64,000 nucleotides of DNA, from assembly GCF_000336755.1 (NCBI RefSeq), contig NZ_AOLK01000006.1:16140-80139 (forward strand), in the 5' to 3' direction. The notes under the pieces are model-generated. The model worked only from the letters and a program-made list of their open reading frames with translations. It searched no databases and was not told where the DNA came from. Shown one piece after another: positions 62,491-64,000 of the stretch (its first letter is position 1; every line of letters begins with the position of its first letter). The position numbers and the translations under genes are program-made. The stretch comes from Haloferax elongans ATCC BAA-1513. GTDB taxonomy: Archaea; Halobacteriota; Halobacteria; Halobacteriales; Haloferacaceae.

Positions 62491-62925
62491 ATGCCACGAG
62501 CACTAATCGACACGAGCGTATTGTTTGCTGCTGCGTACCGTCGAGATGGGATGCACTCTGAAGCTCGACCCATTCTCCAGGGCATCGATGATGCGTCGCT
62601 CCCAGAGGCAGTCGTTCTTGATTACGTCCTAGCGGAGACACTCAATGGACTGACGACACATGCCGGACACGGTGCGGCGGTAGACTTCTTAGATCGACTT
62701 GAGGAGAACGCACGATTTCACATCGAGTCTGTGAACTCCGATGCATTTGCGACCGCAAAGGCACTCTTCAGACGTCACCACCAACTCTCGTTCGTCGACG
62801 CCTGTATTGTTGCATATATGCAGACTCGTGGTCTAGGATATCTCTACGCGTTTGACGATGATTTTGATGCTCTAGACGATGTCTACCGACTCGATACGGC
62901 CACAGACCCGTACTCTCCGAACTAA
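62491..62925 (+). CDS. vapC: PIN-domain toxin (VapC-like ribonuclease)
   Basis: A 144-residue PIN protein. The acidic active site is complete: Asp7 (ALIDTSVLF), Glu49 (YVLAETLNGL), Asp103 (SFVDACIVAY) and Asp122-124 (AFDDDFDAL). VapC toxins cut specific RNAs with a magnesium ion and are held inactive by the antitoxin encoded upstream. The gene starts directly after the antitoxin stop. The pair may stabilise this replicon, in keeping with the origin and iterons found in the window. Confidence 0.9.
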   Translation: MPRALIDTSVLFAAAYRRDGMHSEARPILQGIDDASLPEAVVLDYVLAETLNGLTTHAGHGAAVDFLDRLEENARFHIESVNSDAFATAKALFRRHHQLSFVDACIVAYMQTRGLGYLYAFDDDFDALDDVYRLDTATDPYSPN

Positions 62926-63400
62926 CCACTTCGGACCCTGTTGAAAACCACAGTTACTCTGCATCAAGTCTGGGTGACCTTAGCTACCAGCCACCAAATA
63001 GAACCTAAACGAGAAAACTATCAGTAGAAATATTAGCAACTGAAATGTCCAACATGGTTCCCACGAGATACAACAACCGTAGCGATCCACATTGGTCCCG
63101 TTCCCACATCCAAGAATTACAGAACCTTCCAGATCCAGTGTGTTGTTGACAGTGGAACGAAGTTAACGTTGGTAAACCATGCTTGAGCAGGCATGGCGGT
63201 GAGACGAGATATCCCGAACCGACGAGAAACAACGATTGTGTAGTGTGCGTCACGCTGCCCAGCGTATGGTTTTGGAACTCACAAACGGTGAGTAGTAATA
63301 ATCCAAACTGGACAGATGAACTCGGTGAGCCCAGAGTTTAGTCCGGGGATGTCACAAAACCGGTTTTCAGAAGAATCGATTCTACATAGGTGTGTTATTT
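62926..63400. other. Gene-free region before the iteron block
   Basis: About 475 bases with no supported gene. The 82-residue minus-strand frame at 63005-63253 has an irregular composition. Near 63274-63306 there is CTCACAAACGGTGAG, a short inverted repeat. Confidence 0.35.
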
Positions 63401-63533
63401 CTCACTCGCAGAGGAGGGGTACACTCGCAGACACCCCCCTCACTCGCAATGGGGGTGTTTTTATACTGTAACCACTGCCTCACTCGCAGAGGAGGGGTAC
63501 ACTCGCAGACGCCCCCCTCACTCGCAATGGGGG
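63401..63533. repeat. Two 55-bp direct repeats, each with three 19-bp CACTCGCA iterons
   Basis: Copies at 63401-63455 and 63479-63533 differ by one base and are spaced 78 bases apart. Each contains CACTCGCA three times exactly 19 bases apart (63403, 63422, 63441; 63481, 63500, 63519), followed in turn by GAGGAGGGG, GACRCCCCCC and ATGGGGG. The AT-richer spacer TTTTATACTGTAACC sits between the two copies. A regular 19-base period puts the sites nearly on one face of the helix every two turns, as expected for an initiator, partition or repressor protein. Confidence 0.75.
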
Positions 63534-63617
63534 CCCTTCTTCGGTATCGGCAGCATTGAGCGATAGTCAGTGATTCAGATTTACCAACGGACTTTTGATG
63601 CCCATATTCGGCAGGAC

Positions 63618-63839
63618 TCAGCATATCCGATTAAGGGTCGATAATTGCGCTGGACCGCTGTCTGTGACTTTAACTGGGTCGTCAGCACTCGTGAGCATCT
63701 CACGAGCGAAAGATGTTGTCTTATTGGCAGTGATGAGCTGACTGCTGCCGTCCAAGTTGTAGACAGGGGCGACGAAATTGTCGTTACACCCGTCTGCGAG
63801 ATGAAACACGACCCCGCTTTCCCTCCCGTCGCGCCCCAT
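63618..63839 (-). CDS. Candidate small ORF at the right edge
   Basis: A possible 73-residue protein (MGRDGRESGVVFHLADGCND). A GGAGGGG sequence eight bases before the ATG could be a ribosome-binding site. The codon pattern is protein-like. A longer version from a TTG at 63887 is also open. No family is recognised. Confidence 0.35.
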   Translation of the reverse strand: MGRDGRESGVVFHLADGCNDNFVAPVYNLDGSSQLITANKTTSFAREMLTSADDPVKVTDSGPAQLSTLNRIC

Positions 63840-64000
63840 CCCGAACTCCCCTCCTGTGTCTCGCTCCCGACCGCTCCGTCGCCGCAACCGCTGCTGTCGC
63901 TCATATTCCGGTCGTCGCTGATGCTGTCGTGCTGTCCCCGCAGATTACCTCTTGTCCTGTCCACCTATCAGAAGACTGGTAGTCAATCCTTTCGATGCTT

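Noticed and set aside
63005-63253. 82-residue minus-strand ORF
   Set aside because: Composition is not protein-like for a haloarchaeon (many Cys, Ser and His without pattern), and no start signal is seen.
63401-63533. CRISPR array at the repeated block
   Set aside because: The repeats are only two, nearly identical in full, and contain a 19-base internal period; there are no distinct spacers and no cas genes other than a Cas4-like nuclease that belongs to the AddAB-like operon.

Overview
The window is haloarchaeal. Its proteins are acidic (rich in Asp and Glu). Many genes have a TATA-like element about 25-30 bases before the start codon and little or no leader. Exported proteins carry twin-arginine signals followed by a lipobox. 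The window also holds an Orc1/Cdc6 gene beside origin repeat boxes, bacterio-opsin-activator-type HTH regulators and an ISH3-family element. The density of defence genes, insertion sequences and broken genes, plus the linked initiator and origin, suggests a megaplasmid or a plasmid-like chromosomal island. That replicon assignment is inference.

Region 1 (1-34.4 kb) is a defence and DNA-processing island. After a partial ADP-ribosylglycohydrolase and some small genes come, divergently, (a) an SNF2 helicase with a coiled-coil/zinc-ribbon partner on the minus strand and (b) a DUF499-type ATPase, an unknown 381-residue protein and a DUF1156-type DNA methyltransferase on the plus strand. Next is a TraB/TIKI-like membrane protein, then a compact three-gene operon ending in a PD-(D/E)XK-like nuclease. 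This operon converges on a McrB/McrC pair. An Orc1/Cdc6 gene with four ORB-like boxes follows. A second McrBC-like pair comes next, whose McrB carries two EVE domains. After it are a pentapeptide-repeat protein and a three-gene AddAB-like helicase/nuclease operon in which two separate nuclease domains each show an iron-sulfur cysteine pattern.

Region 2 (34.4-42.6 kb) is bounded by an intact tyrosine integrase and a frameshifted remnant of a related integrase in the same orientation. Both carry the same conserved upstream block. Between them lies a small cargo: a TetR regulator, several membrane proteins, a Bat-type HTH regulator, a cyclase-family protein and two tiny zinc-ribbon proteins. Two nearly identical palindromes, one at the tetR start codon and one at the promoter of a membrane-protein operon, suggest that TetR controls both.

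Region 3 (42.6-55.3 kb) is a landing zone. It has an AT-rich pair of exported proteins (a trypsin-like protease and a lipoprotein), two related IS4-type transposases, a methyltransferase, an HNH (GmrSD-like) fragment cut off by an IS5-type element, and a zinc-ribbon membrane protein gene split by an ISH3-family element. About 800 bases of AT-rich DNA with no visible gene follow.

Region 4 (55.3-64 kb) holds a large sensor/regulator (membrane, PAS, GAF, HTH), an orphan peptide-type ABC substrate-binding lipoprotein, a lipoprotein with repeated YPGSMW motifs, a VapBC-type toxin-antitoxin pair, and a duplicated 55-bp iteron block near the right edge that may be a second replication or partition site.
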